From positions 3,453,502 through 3,517,501 of the forward strand of contig NZ_AP018248.1 of the NCBI RefSeq assembly GCF_002368295.1: 64,000 nt of DNA. The letters run 5' to 3'. Below, piece by piece: positions 1 to 8,851 of the stretch. Under the pieces are notes generated by a model. It had not been told where the DNA came from. It did no database searches and saw only the letters and a list, made by a program, of their open reading frames with translations. The position numbers were made by a program, and so were the translations under genes. Within the stretch, counting starts at the first letter, position 1. Every line of letters starts with the position of its first letter. The DNA is from Tolypothrix tenuis PCC 7101 (GTDB taxonomy: Bacteria > Cyanobacteriota > Cyanobacteriia > Cyanobacteriales > Nostocaceae).

Positions 1-152
1 ACTGGGGATTGGGTAATGGGTAATGGGTAATGGGTAATGGGTAATGGGTAATGGGTAATGGGGATTGGGGATTGGGAATTGGAGATAAATAACTTTTGAC
101 CCTTGACCCTTGACCCTTGACCTTTGACCTTTGACCCTTGACTCTTAACCAA
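1..152. repeat. Tandem heptamer arrays
   Basis: The left part repeats the 7-mer gggtaat about seven times, followed by ggggatt variants and then a second array of cccttga/cctttga units. Such short tandem heptamers are characteristic of intergenic DNA in filamentous cyanobacteria. The arrays stop just before the end of the PhnD-like gene. Confidence 0.9.
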
Positions 153-159
153 TGACAAA

Positions 160-1020
160 CTAACTAATAATTAGCCGTACAGGTTTGTTTTGGAGTTGGG
201 GAGTAATCAATTTCACTCGTTCAACTACAGAAATCATGTACTGGTAATCTGGGATTTTCCCATTGGGTACATATCCAACTTCTTGCGCTAATACTGAAGG
301 AAACTCGCTCATGGCTTTGCGGATAAACTCTTGGCGGTTGCGTTCCACATTGGGGCCAATCAAAACTACACCCGGTGGTACATAGTGCGGGTCTGTGTAG
401 AGTACGCGAAATTCAGTTTGTTGTAATTGTGATTTATAGAGATTAAATTCCGCAATTGACAGCGCACCAGCTGTAGCCTTACCTATAGCGACCCATTCCA
501 TAACGGTTTTGGGAGTAGGTGCAGAAACTACCTCAGCCAGTATCAATCCATAAAGATTAAATAGGGGGAAATAATATCCTGTGGCTGAACCCTGCTGACC
601 TAAAGCTACTGTTTGACCTTGTAGCTGTTTCAAGTCCGTGATGGGGCTATCTTTGCGAACCACAAAAATCGAGCGCAAATTACTCACACCTACTAAAGGA
701 AATAATGGCAAGTATTGATAACGCGCGATCGCAATTGCTGCTAACCCTGGTGGTGCAAATACTAAAGACCATGCACGGGATTCCAAGCGCTCAATAGCTT
801 TATTCTCATTAAAAGCAGGCTCTAGCTTCACGTGTGATTTGGTTTTTTCAGCTAAGTAGCGATTAAATTTCGCGAATTGGTTAATTATTTCTTCACCGCC
901 ACCGTAGCTAATACTACCTACTGTTAATGAACCAGAAGGCTGCTGTTTTGATTGACATCCTTTTACTGCCAAAAACAGCATTTCTAACAGAAAAATTCGC
1001 CGATATAATTTACGAGACAT
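160..1020 (-). CDS. PhnD/SsuA-type periplasmic substrate-binding protein
   Basis: A 286-residue protein of the phosphate/phosphonate ABC-transporter binding family (PhnD-like, type II periplasmic fold). Visible features are the N-terminal hydrophobic segment (residues 8-20) with a Cys at position 22 in an imperfect lipobox (VKGC), the early SYGGGEE region, the hinge-type stretch DLKQLQGQTVALGQQGSATGY, and the late VLIGPNV and YVPNGK segments. It would be exported and bind a small anionic ligand, but no permease or ATPase gene adjoins it. It therefore may serve as a sensor input rather than a transporter part. A haem-sensor gene is divergent upstream. The family assignment is solid; the ligand is unknown. 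No strong ribosome-binding site precedes the ATG. Confidence 0.8.
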   Translation of the reverse strand: MSRKLYRRIFLLEMLFLAVKGCQSKQQPSGSLTVGSISYGGGEEIINQFAKFNRYLAEKTKSHVKLEPAFNENKAIERLESRAWSLVFAPPGLAAIAIARYQYLPLFPLVGVSNLRSIFVVRKDSPITDLKQLQGQTVALGQQGSATGYYFPLFNLYGLILAEVVSAPTPKTVMEWVAIGKATAGALSIAEFNLYKSQLQQTEFRVLYTDPHYVPPGVVLIGPNVERNRQEFIRKAMSEFPSVLAQEVGYVPNGKIPDYQYMISVVERVKLITPQLQNKPVRLIIS

Positions 1021-1216
1021 TACTAATTTTGTTTATCAAGAAGTATTTTGATTTTTGGCTAAATTTCTCTAAATCTAGCCATAGAGTACTGTAAATTAAT
1101 ATTTGTTTACTTTTGAAGTATCTGCTCTAAACCAGTTATAAGTAAATTTAGAAGTAAGAATTAGCGGCGTTATCTTTAGGTGCTAATCTGTAAAATTTTG
1201 TATAGAAACAATAATT

Positions 1217-2128
1217 ATGCTTGACAAAATTAAAAACTTAAAAATCGGTACTAAGTTTAATTTGCTGTTGATTATCGTTTTTATCATTAGCATTGTAGTC
1301 AGTGGTACTGCATTATCAAGTGTACTGCAGAGGAGAGCGCAGAATGAAGTTACTGATAAGGCACTAATTCTCATTAAAACCATGAGTTCAGTGAGAAAAT
1401 ACACACAGGATCGTGTTAATCCCTTACTAGCGCCTCGCCTGGAGACTGAACCAGTATTTATCTCAGAAACAATTCCAGCTTTCTCAGCAACGGAAGTATT
1501 TGAAAATTTGCGTAAGAATGAAGAATATAAAAATTTTCTTTATAAAGAAGCGACTCTGAACCCTACTAATTTACGCGATAAAGCTGATCCTTTTGAAGCT
1601 CAAATTGTGGAGCGATTCCGAAACAATCCTAAACTACAAGAAATTTCAGATTTTCGAGAGTTCCCTGAAGGAACAGTATTTTATATTGCACGGCCTTTAG
1701 CTGTAACACAACAGACTTGTCTGCGATGCCATTCTACTCCCGATCAAGCTCCTAAAAGCCAATTGGCTACTTATGGTTCGACTAATGGCTTTAACTGGAA
1801 ACTGAATGAGATTGTAGCTGCTCAAATTATTTCCGTCCCTTCAGAAGAGGTTTTTAATAATGCTCAAAAAACTTGGGTTTTGCTGATGGGGCTGTTAATT
1901 GTTATCTTTGCTGTGGTAATTGTGCTCATTAACTTTTTAATCAAAAAAACTGTAATTGAGCGCATTAGAAGAATAGAAAGAATCGCTCAAAAAGTGAGTA
2001 CAGGTGACATGGAATCTAATTTTAATGAAGATTATAAAGATGAAATTGGTGGATTAGCAGCAGCTTTTAACCGCATGAAATATAGTTTAAAAATTGCTAT
2101 GGATATGCTGAATCAGCAAGGTCAGTAA
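1217..2128 (+). CDS. Tll0287-like haem-binding sensor with HAMP domain (DUF3365)
   Basis: A 303-residue membrane protein. A TM helix (about residues 14-36) is followed by an extracytoplasmic domain of the DUF3365/Tll0287 type, which contains a c-type haem motif CLRCH (C168, C171, H172). A second TM helix (about 214-240) follows, and then a HAMP linker ending in the DEIGGLAAAFNRM signature. There is no kinase or cyclase output, so the signal probably passes to a partner protein. In this family the PAS-like domain carries covalently bound haem and is thought to sense redox state or gas. The gene is divergent from the PhnD-like gene and convergent, 19 bp apart, with a Ser/Thr kinase gene. The partnership is inferred from position only. 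Confidence 0.85.
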   Translation: MLDKIKNLKIGTKFNLLLIIVFIISIVVSGTALSSVLQRRAQNEVTDKALILIKTMSSVRKYTQDRVNPLLAPRLETEPVFISETIPAFSATEVFENLRKNEEYKNFLYKEATLNPTNLRDKADPFEAQIVERFRNNPKLQEISDFREFPEGTVFYIARPLAVTQQTCLRCHSTPDQAPKSQLATYGSTNGFNWKLNEIVAAQIISVPSEEVFNNAQKTWVLLMGLLIVIFAVVIVLINFLIKKTVIERIRRIERIAQKVSTGDMESNFNEDYKDEIGGLAAAFNRMKYSLKIAMDMLNQQGQ

Positions 2129-2147
2129 CCAAGTAAATTACTCAACA

Positions 2148-3524
2148 TCAACAAAATAAACGCTGTTGAAATTCCAACGATTTTTGGCGATCGGGAATTT
2201 GTGCAGATAAAAGATTTACCAGTTCTAAAGGTGTAATATTTGGCGAAGATTTTATCGCTTTTTGCACAAGAAAAGCACCCATTGGGCCAATTAAATTTAC
2301 TAATTCTTGCTCGCATTTGCGGACAAAACTATCGCTAATGGTTGGGGTGGTGGTTTGAGGTGCATTCTTCGGCTGAGATTGCGATTTATTAGTAGTTTCT
2401 CTCAGAATTAATCGAGACTTCTCTTCAAATTCAGTTTTCTGTTGTCCAGCAAGATGCTGGGTCAAATTATCTATTACCTCTTGGTAGCTATTTGCAGATG
2501 CAGCGATTTTCCTTAATAAAGTTGGTGCGAGAGGCCCGACAAGTTCTAACAGCATATCTTCTAAATGCTTCTGTTGTTCAGGAGTCAGAACTGAAGCTGT
2601 GGGCTGCTCAAATGTATTTTGTGATGATAAAATCTGCGGTAGCTGAATCGCTGATAATGGCGGTTGCGTGAATTGATTTTCGATTTCTGTATCACTATTA
2701 ATCTCGAGATTGCGTAACGCCTCTAAAACTTCGGCAGCAGATTGATAGCGTTCTTTAAAATGGTATAACACCATCTTAGATAACACGGCAGCTAAACCAG
2801 GGCTGACGTTAGCTTGATTTTCCCAAAGAATTTCTCCTGTATTGGGATCTTCCTGAAGTTGTCTCGGATGTAACCCAGTCAAAGCTTGGATACCAATAAT
2901 TCCCAAAGAATAAATATCACTATTAGGACGGGGTTTACCTTGTCCCTGTTCTGTAGCCATATATCCAGGGGTACCAATGGCAATTGTAGTTTCTACATGT
3001 CCTGTAATTGCTGTTCGTAATTGAGTTTGAATTTGCTTAACTGCGCCAAAGTCAATTAATACTAACTTAGAATCAGTTTGCCGTCTGATAATATTATCCG
3101 GCTTGATATCTCGATGAATAACTTGATGCCCATGAACAAAATCTAAGATACTCAAGATTTGTTGCAGAAGTTGAACAACTTGCTCTTCTGTCCAACGTCT
3201 ACCTGGTAGCAGTTCTGCTTTCAAAGAATATCCTTCAATGAATTCTTGCACCAAAAAGAACTCTTGATTTTCTTCAAAGTAAGCTAAAAGCCGAGGTATT
3301 TGGTCATGATAACCCAGTTTTTCCAGGGTTTCTGCTTCGCTGGTAAATAAACGTCTAGCGGTGGTGAGGAATTCAGGATTTTGGGTAAAAGGTTTCAAAT
3401 GTTTGACAACGCACCTGGGTGAACCTGGCCGATGAGTGTCTTGTGCAATATAAGTTTGACCGAATCCTCCTCCTCCGAGAACTTGGAGGACTTGATAGCG
3501 TCCGTCTAGTAAATTTCCTAACAT
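2148..3524 (-). CDS. Serine/threonine protein kinase with duplicated C-terminal helical domain
   Basis: A 458-residue Hanks-type kinase. The kinase domain covers about residues 9-270: glycine loop GGGGFG (17-22), ATP-binding Lys41 in VVKHLK, catalytic loop HRDIKPDN, DFG motif in LIDFGAVK, and GTPGYMATEQ replacing the usual APE region. The C-terminal part has no TM helix. It contains two related modules of about 45 residues, LLELVGPLAPTLLRKIA... and ELVNLIGPMGAFLVQKAI..., each a predicted helical pair. This looks like an internal duplication, possibly a docking or regulatory domain of cyanobacterial kinases. The gene is convergent with the haem/HAMP gene. The substrate is unknown. Confidence 0.93.
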   Translation of the reverse strand: MLGNLLDGRYQVLQVLGGGGFGQTYIAQDTHRPGSPRCVVKHLKPFTQNPEFLTTARRLFTSEAETLEKLGYHDQIPRLLAYFEENQEFFLVQEFIEGYSLKAELLPGRRWTEEQVVQLLQQILSILDFVHGHQVIHRDIKPDNIIRRQTDSKLVLIDFGAVKQIQTQLRTAITGHVETTIAIGTPGYMATEQGQGKPRPNSDIYSLGIIGIQALTGLHPRQLQEDPNTGEILWENQANVSPGLAAVLSKMVLYHFKERYQSAAEVLEALRNLEINSDTEIENQFTQPPLSAIQLPQILSSQNTFEQPTASVLTPEQQKHLEDMLLELVGPLAPTLLRKIAASANSYQEVIDNLTQHLAGQQKTEFEEKSRLILRETTNKSQSQPKNAPQTTTPTISDSFVRKCEQELVNLIGPMGAFLVQKAIKSSPNITPLELVNLLSAQIPDRQKSLEFQQRLFC

Positions 3525-4863
3525 AGTATGACTTGTCTAAGTCCTCACCTTAATCTTGACATAAGTACCACCTTAGGCAGCTCCTATTGAGCAAGAAGCC
3601 CCAGACTTGTATCGCTACTAAGTCAGTCAACCATCAAAATGCCAATTTTTTGGGCTTTTAACCTTTTTTAGTTAGTTTTGTGATCTTTCTGCAATGGTGA
3701 TAGTTACGCAAACCATTCAAAATCAACAAAAAGCTTACTCTATCTTAATTTTGAATTTTGAATTTTGAATTTTGAATTCCGCCTTGCGGTACTAGCCTTT
3801 TTTTGAGTTTTCCCATGACGCGCATCCATACTATGACCACAGACAAACACAAGCTGCCAGATGCAACGTCTATCTCCATCATGGTAACCTCAAAAATTGT
3901 AGAGTGCGATCGCGTATTTTCTGCAAATGCATCACTTTTAATCTAATTTTGTGCTGGATATATGTAAATACTCAGCTAGGTTAATAAATATTATCTTATC
4001 TTGTAAATACAATCAATTATTAGCTTATTCACTAAAATCAATATTAGTTCGCGCTGCAAATGAACTAAATTGCCACTACCATTAAGTGTAGTTATTTTCT
4101 TCCCAAAAGAATATTGAAAAGTTGTGATATCGCATTAATAATTATACTTATGGTCTATATCCGCTCAGATATTGTCTGGAAGTTTAGCTAAAAATTAATC
4201 AGTTGATTATCTCGAGCAATACTTTTTTTACTGTTTTTCTTAAGCAATGCATCAAATTATTAATTCATAAATCTTATAAAAATATTTTCATATTAAATTT
4301 TCTGGGCAATTACTGGAGTCTCTCGACAATACCTAAAAAATAATTTTGAGTTTATTAATTTGTGATAGCTGAAAAGCTAGCTTTGCCCTATCCCCGTTAA
4401 AAAATCAAATTTATGTATCTTCAACCTCTATCAATAAAAAGGTTTATTTAGAACTAAGCATTGCTCCTCGGCAATCCGCTAGTTACAATGGTAAAGAACA
4501 GCTACATAGGAATAGATTTGCGGGAAAAATACTCACTATTATTGCAAATGCTTGGACGTTGAAGTAATCACAACACTGAGCACTATTCTTGGTGGCAACT
4601 GAAGAAGCTGGTTTACCAAATACTATTAAACTTTAACCAAATTATCTGAAAAAAAGAGTATCTTATTGTACAAAAATCAATTACTAGTATAAGTTTGCGT
4701 AAATAAAGCTACAATTTTAAATATGCATAAGCCGCGATATTTGACTACAAGGTGTTACTAGTTTGATACCCAGATATTTCTGATATTGGTTAACCAAATG
4801 CTTTAATAATTAGCATTCTAGAAATTAGCTTGCTATATTGTACTAAATAACTATTCTGGTGAG
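3525..4863. other. 1.3-kb AT-rich gene-free region
   Basis: No convincing coding frame lies on either strand. The stretch holds a short tandem ttttgaa heptamer array near 3750-3778, one HIP1-like site near 3907 and AT-rich sequence, probably including the promoters of the flanking divergent genes. No tRNA-like fold was recognised. A small RNA cannot be excluded. Confidence 0.6.
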
Positions 4864-5601
4864 GTGGGGAAAGCTGTGCGGGATGATTTACAAGGGTTGG
4901 AGATTAGTCCGAGAGATCTACAAAACCTGACTAATCTGCCTGTTAAAGATGAACTCATAAATATCATTAATCCTCTGGGACGCTTTGCCAAGCAAGTTAT
5001 AGAAAAAATTAAAGGCACTGAAGGCGCAACTGTAGTTTTTATTAGTTTTTCTATTTTGGTTGGTTGCTATCTAATATTCGATTTTATTATTAGATTATTT
5101 GACCTATGGCTGACTGCACCTTCTTGGTTAGTGTTTATTGTCTTGGGTTTCTGGGCTGGGGGAGTGACACAATTAGTTTTATATCTTGTGTGGAAAAGAC
5201 GAGCTAAGTTCCTCAAAGCAAATATGACAAATTCTTTGCGGATTCTCTTAAATGATGTTGATAGATACAATGCCATTATTAAAGCTATAGATATTAATGA
5301 CCAAATCGAAGATGCTGGTAATCCAGAGGTAACCATTCATCAAAGGCACAGAGTGATTGAAGCTTTAAAACTTACCAGAACCGATTTAGTACGTGCGCTC
5401 AAAACAGAAAAGGTTTTGAGAGAAAATAAAAATTTTATTCTCAAAAATAGCGAGCTTTTTGTGAATAATTTAGCCACTTTAACAGCAATGCAAGTAACCG
5501 AACAAGCTACTGAACATGGAAGATTACTCAATGAAGCTTTGCAAATTGCTTTAGATGTGCAACACGAAATGAAAAGGTTACAAAATCAGTCGGAAGGTTA
5601 A
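4864..5601 (+). CDS. Conserved hypothetical protein with two transmembrane helices
   Basis: A 245-residue protein with a GTG start as the best available initiator. A short cytoplasmic N-terminus is followed by two hydrophobic helices (about residues 58-80 and 83-108) separated by a very short loop. A long soluble, helix-rich C-terminal part follows, rich in Leu/Glu/Lys/Asn and likely coiled coil. No enzyme motif was seen and I do not recognise the family. It stands alone after a long non-coding stretch and is followed by heptamer repeats. The start is uncertain because alternative GTG codons lie close by. Confidence 0.6.
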   Translation: MGKAVRDDLQGLEISPRDLQNLTNLPVKDELINIINPLGRFAKQVIEKIKGTEGATVVFISFSILVGCYLIFDFIIRLFDLWLTAPSWLVFIVLGFWAGGVTQLVLYLVWKRRAKFLKANMTNSLRILLNDVDRYNAIIKAIDINDQIEDAGNPEVTIHQRHRVIEALKLTRTDLVRALKTEKVLRENKNFILKNSELFVNNLATLTAMQVTEQATEHGRLLNEALQIALDVQHEMKRLQNQSEG

Positions 5602-5605
5602 TAAG

Positions 5606-5790
5606 GTTTGTCATTTGTCATTTGTCATTTGTCATTTGGTAATTGGTAATCGGTAATTGGTGTTTGTTATTTTTCCCCCTGCTCCCTGCTCCCTGCTCCT
5701 CTGCTTTTTCCCAGTCCCCAGTCCCCAGTCCCCAATCCCCATTACCCCTTATCCCCAGAGGGGGCCCCGAGTTCCCCAGTCCCCAGCTTT
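5606..5790. repeat. Tandem heptamer arrays (catttgt, ggtaatt, ccccagt types)
   Basis: Three successive heptamer families fill the gap before the DUF1350 gene: four catttgt units, then ggtaatt-like units, then ccccagt units with a ccctgct variant between. No coding content. Confidence 0.85.
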
Positions 5791-5864
5791 TTTACCCAAA
5801 CGCACCATAGCGGCGATTCCCGTTTTAACATAAAGATGTGTTAAGTAAGCGATCGCCTATCGGC

Positions 5865-6632
5865 ATGGACTGGAAAGAAATTCAAGGTAACTGGGTACTC
5901 GTCCCCCTCAATCCCATCGGTATCATCCATTTCCTCGGAGGTGCATTTGTCGCTACTGCACCTCATTTAACTTACCGTTGGGTACTAGAACAACTAGCAG
6001 AAAAAGGGTATGTTGTCATTGCTACACCTTTTGTTAATACTTTAGATCATATTGCGATCGCAAATTCTGTACTGCTCAACTTTGAGCGAGCCTTAGAACG
6101 TCTCCGCGATTCTTCTTCTTTACGCAAGCTGTATCTTCCTATTTATGGAATTGGACACAGTATGGGTTGCAAACTCCACTTATTAATTGGTAGTGTTCTG
6201 GGCGCAGAACGTGCAGGTAACATTCTCATATCCTTTAATAATTACGCTGCGAAAGATGCGATTCCTTTAGTGGAACAATTAAATTCTGCTTTAGCAATTG
6301 AGTTTACCCCCACTCCCCTAGAAACAAATAAGCTGGTGCAAGAACGCTACAATGTGCGTCGCAACTTACTGATAAAATTTAGCAATGACACCCTTGACCA
6401 ATCAGCAGCATTAAGCAAAATATTACAAGAACGCTTTGCGGAGATGGTAACGGTACAAACCTTGCCAGGAACTCATACTACACCTTTAGGCCAAGATTTG
6501 AAATGGCAAACAGGAGCATCTTTCACACCTTTGGATGCTCTGGGACAATGGTTTAAGCAAGAAGCATACCGTGATTTGAATCAACTCAAAAATGCTATGC
6601 TTTTGTGGCTAAATCCGCTTTCGCCGCCATAA
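5865..6632 (+). CDS. DUF1350 family alpha/beta-hydrolase-like protein
   Basis: A 255-residue protein beginning MDWKEIQGNWVLVP, the usual N-terminus of this cyanobacterial and plastid family; an upstream in-frame GTG at 5838 would add nine residues but lacks family similarity. Motifs include IIHFLGGAFVATAPHLTYR near the N-terminus and a nucleophile-elbow-like GIGHSMGCK near residue 103, where Ser sits in GxSxG context. A late GTHTTP segment could supply the His. The protein is soluble with no signal peptide. Function is not established in the family; hydrolase activity is an inference from the fold. It is monocistronic between repeats. Confidence 0.85.
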   Translation: MDWKEIQGNWVLVPLNPIGIIHFLGGAFVATAPHLTYRWVLEQLAEKGYVVIATPFVNTLDHIAIANSVLLNFERALERLRDSSSLRKLYLPIYGIGHSMGCKLHLLIGSVLGAERAGNILISFNNYAAKDAIPLVEQLNSALAIEFTPTPLETNKLVQERYNVRRNLLIKFSNDTLDQSAALSKILQERFAEMVTVQTLPGTHTTPLGQDLKWQTGASFTPLDALGQWFKQEAYRDLNQLKNAMLLWLNPLSPP

Positions 6633-6931
6633 TTTTTTATGGCTGTTAAAAGAGAATGAACCCTAACTTCATGAATTATTGATTGCTGTTAGGGGTTTGA
6701 GTCAATACAGTTAGGTTAAGGGGGAAAGGGAAAAGGGGAAAAGGATTGAATCCACCATTACCCTTTTCCCAGTTCCTGATTACAAAAATTATTCAGGAAT
6801 TATATACAACTCATATTTAATTTTTGAAATCAACTCTATGTCCTTTTTGCTTATTACCTTTCTCCGCAAGTGATTTTAGCAACCATACATAATTGCTATA
6901 GCAATTACTAACTAGTGCTTCTTGCTTTTTT

Positions 6932-8068
6932 ATGTTTAAAATACTAGTAATTGACGATGACTATTCAATAGTAACCTTCCTCAAAAGAATGTTACAAAAG
7001 CAAGGGTATGAGGTAGTCACTGCTAGTAATGGTGAGGAAGGAATTGCCAAAATACTAACTTTTCATCCGGCATTAATTATTTGTGATTGGATTATGCCTG
7101 GGTTGAATGGTTTAGAAGTATGTCATCGAATTAAAACAGATCCCAAGCTATCTACTATCTTTTTTATTCTCTTAACTTCTCTAGATTCAGTTGCCGATCG
7201 CGTCAAGGGTTTGGATGCTGGAGCCGATGATTTTATCTCTAAACCTATTGAGCAATATGAGTTACTAGCCAGGGTAAGAGCCGGATTAAGATTACATATA
7301 TTGAGTCGCGATTTGCAAACTCAAAAGCAGCTGCTAGAAGCAGAATTGGCAGAAGCAGCAGAATATGTGCGATCGCTTCTACCGCTACCGCTAACGGAAC
7401 CACTAACTATTAATTCCCGTTTTATTCCCTCACGACAACTCGGCGGCGATTGTTTTGATTACTACTGGCTTGATTCCGAGTCTTTAGCAATTTATCTATT
7501 AGATACAGCCGGACATGGACTCAAAGCCACCCTCCCCTCAATTTCTGTACTCAATTTGCTGCGATCGCGCGCTCTTGGTAACCTGAATTACTATCAACCA
7601 AGCTGTGTACTAAAAGCCCTCAATGAGACTTTCCAAATTAATGAGCAAAACGATAAATACTTTACTATTTGGTATGGAGTATACAACAAAGTTAAGCGAC
7701 AGTTAATTTATGCAACTGCTGGACATCCACCAGCAATATTAGTATCTGGCAAATCTGTTAAGAATACTGAAGTTCAACTTTTGAGAACCCCTGGTATGCC
7801 AATTGGAATGTTTCCCGAGGCGAAATATATTGATGGGTTTTGTAATGTTGAAGCCTACAGTAATCTTTATATTTTTAGTGATGGTGCTTACGAAATTACT
7901 AAACCAGATGGGAAACTTTGGAGTTTAGACGCATTTATTCAGCTCATTATTAGCTTACGCAATAATGTTGAATCTCCTCTTGAGGAATTATTAAATTACC
8001 TCATGGCTTTGCATTCCCAAGAATCTTTTGAGGATGATTTATCTATTATTGAAGTTAACTTTGATTAA
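6932..8068 (+). CDS. Response regulator with SpoIIE/PP2C phosphatase output (RsbU-like)
   Basis: A 378-residue two-domain protein. The N-terminal receiver (about 1-125) has the acidic pair in LVIDDDYS, a phospho-acceptor Asp in ICDWIMPG, and Lys in FISKPIEQ. After a coiled-coil linker, a PPM-type SpoIIE phosphatase domain (about 170-378) shows GGDCFDYYW, DTAGHG, TAGHPPA, FSDGAYE and DDLSIIEV, which carry the metal-binding Asp residues. Such proteins dephosphorylate STAS anti-sigma antagonists. Here the gene is convergent with exactly such a STAS gene, and the two overlap by 4 bp. No RsbW-type kinase is present nearby. The assignment is strong; the partner switch is inferred from proximity. 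Confidence 0.92.
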   Translation: MFKILVIDDDYSIVTFLKRMLQKQGYEVVTASNGEEGIAKILTFHPALIICDWIMPGLNGLEVCHRIKTDPKLSTIFFILLTSLDSVADRVKGLDAGADDFISKPIEQYELLARVRAGLRLHILSRDLQTQKQLLEAELAEAAEYVRSLLPLPLTEPLTINSRFIPSRQLGGDCFDYYWLDSESLAIYLLDTAGHGLKATLPSISVLNLLRSRALGNLNYYQPSCVLKALNETFQINEQNDKYFTIWYGVYNKVKRQLIYATAGHPPAILVSGKSVKNTEVQLLRTPGMPIGMFPEAKYIDGFCNVEAYSNLYIFSDGAYEITKPDGKLWSLDAFIQLIISLRNNVESPLEELLNYLMALHSQESFEDDLSIIEVNFD

Positions 8069-8394
8069 TTTTTAGCCAGTAAAGTTTGATGAAATTCAGC
8101 CTGATTAGGAAATATTTCAAACACTTGATCCATACTTGTCAATTCAAATAATATTCTTACTTGCTCATTAAGCGAGCAAATAGCCAGCTTGCTATCTGAG
8201 GCTCTCAATGTTTTAAAAGCTAATACTAAAGTGCCTAAACCAGAACTATCCATAAATGTGACATCTTGAAAATCAACTAATATCGTTTTTGCACCCTTTT
8301 CTATTAATTGATTAAGACTTTGACGTAAATCTTGAGATGTCGCTGAATTAATAACACCACTAAGTTTAACCACTTCTACACCTGGTTTAAGCAT
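8065..8394 (-). CDS. STAS-domain anti-sigma factor antagonist (RsbV/SpoIIAA-like)
   Basis: A 109-residue single STAS domain. The MDSSGLGTL motif contains the conserved phosphorylatable serine (Ser51 by alignment to SpoIIAA). In this family the unphosphorylated form binds an anti-sigma kinase, and a PP2C phosphatase restores that form. The neighbouring REC-SpoIIE protein is the obvious candidate phosphatase. The 3' ends of the two genes overlap by 4 bp in convergent orientation. The gene has its own upstream region of about 450 bp before the next gene. Confidence 0.92.
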   Translation of the reverse strand: MLKPGVEVVKLSGVINSATSQDLRQSLNQLIEKGAKTILVDFQDVTFMDSSGLGTLVLAFKTLRASDSKLAICSLNEQVRILFELTSMDQVFEIFPNQAEFHQTLLAKN

Positions 8395-8851
8395 GATATT
8401 TTTATCCTTGATTTTTGTAAAGAAAAGCGTTTGTTATTGTATATTATTATATAATTCTAAGTCATTTCATAACCTTTAAGACTGATTAATGACCATCAAT
8501 TATCAATGATGGCTATCAGTAAAATCTGAATCTATAACTACAAATTATCAACAAATCAATAACTACTCGTCATAAGCTGCATACAACACCCCCAAATCTT
8601 AGCAGCCGGGGTCAAGGGTAGATTGCTTCTATATTTTATCTTTCCCAAAATTAGCAATTTATTTCAGAGGTTATCTGAAATTTTATAGATCTACTTGCTT
8701 GATTCTCTATCAAATAATCTAGTTTCATACAGTTAAAGAAAAATATACTCAAGTAAAAATTAAGTTAACCTATTGTTAACCGTTTGCCTATAATGCACGG
8801 AGATACAAGATTTTAAGGCTTTTCTCTTGCTATATAAAATTACAGTGATTT
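8395..8851. other. Intergenic region upstream of STAS gene
   Basis: AT-rich stretch of about 450 bp with no coding frame. It must contain the promoter of the STAS gene (reading leftward) and the 3' end of the XRE-GrpE-like transcript. No clear hairpin terminator or known motif was recognised. Confidence 0.5.
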
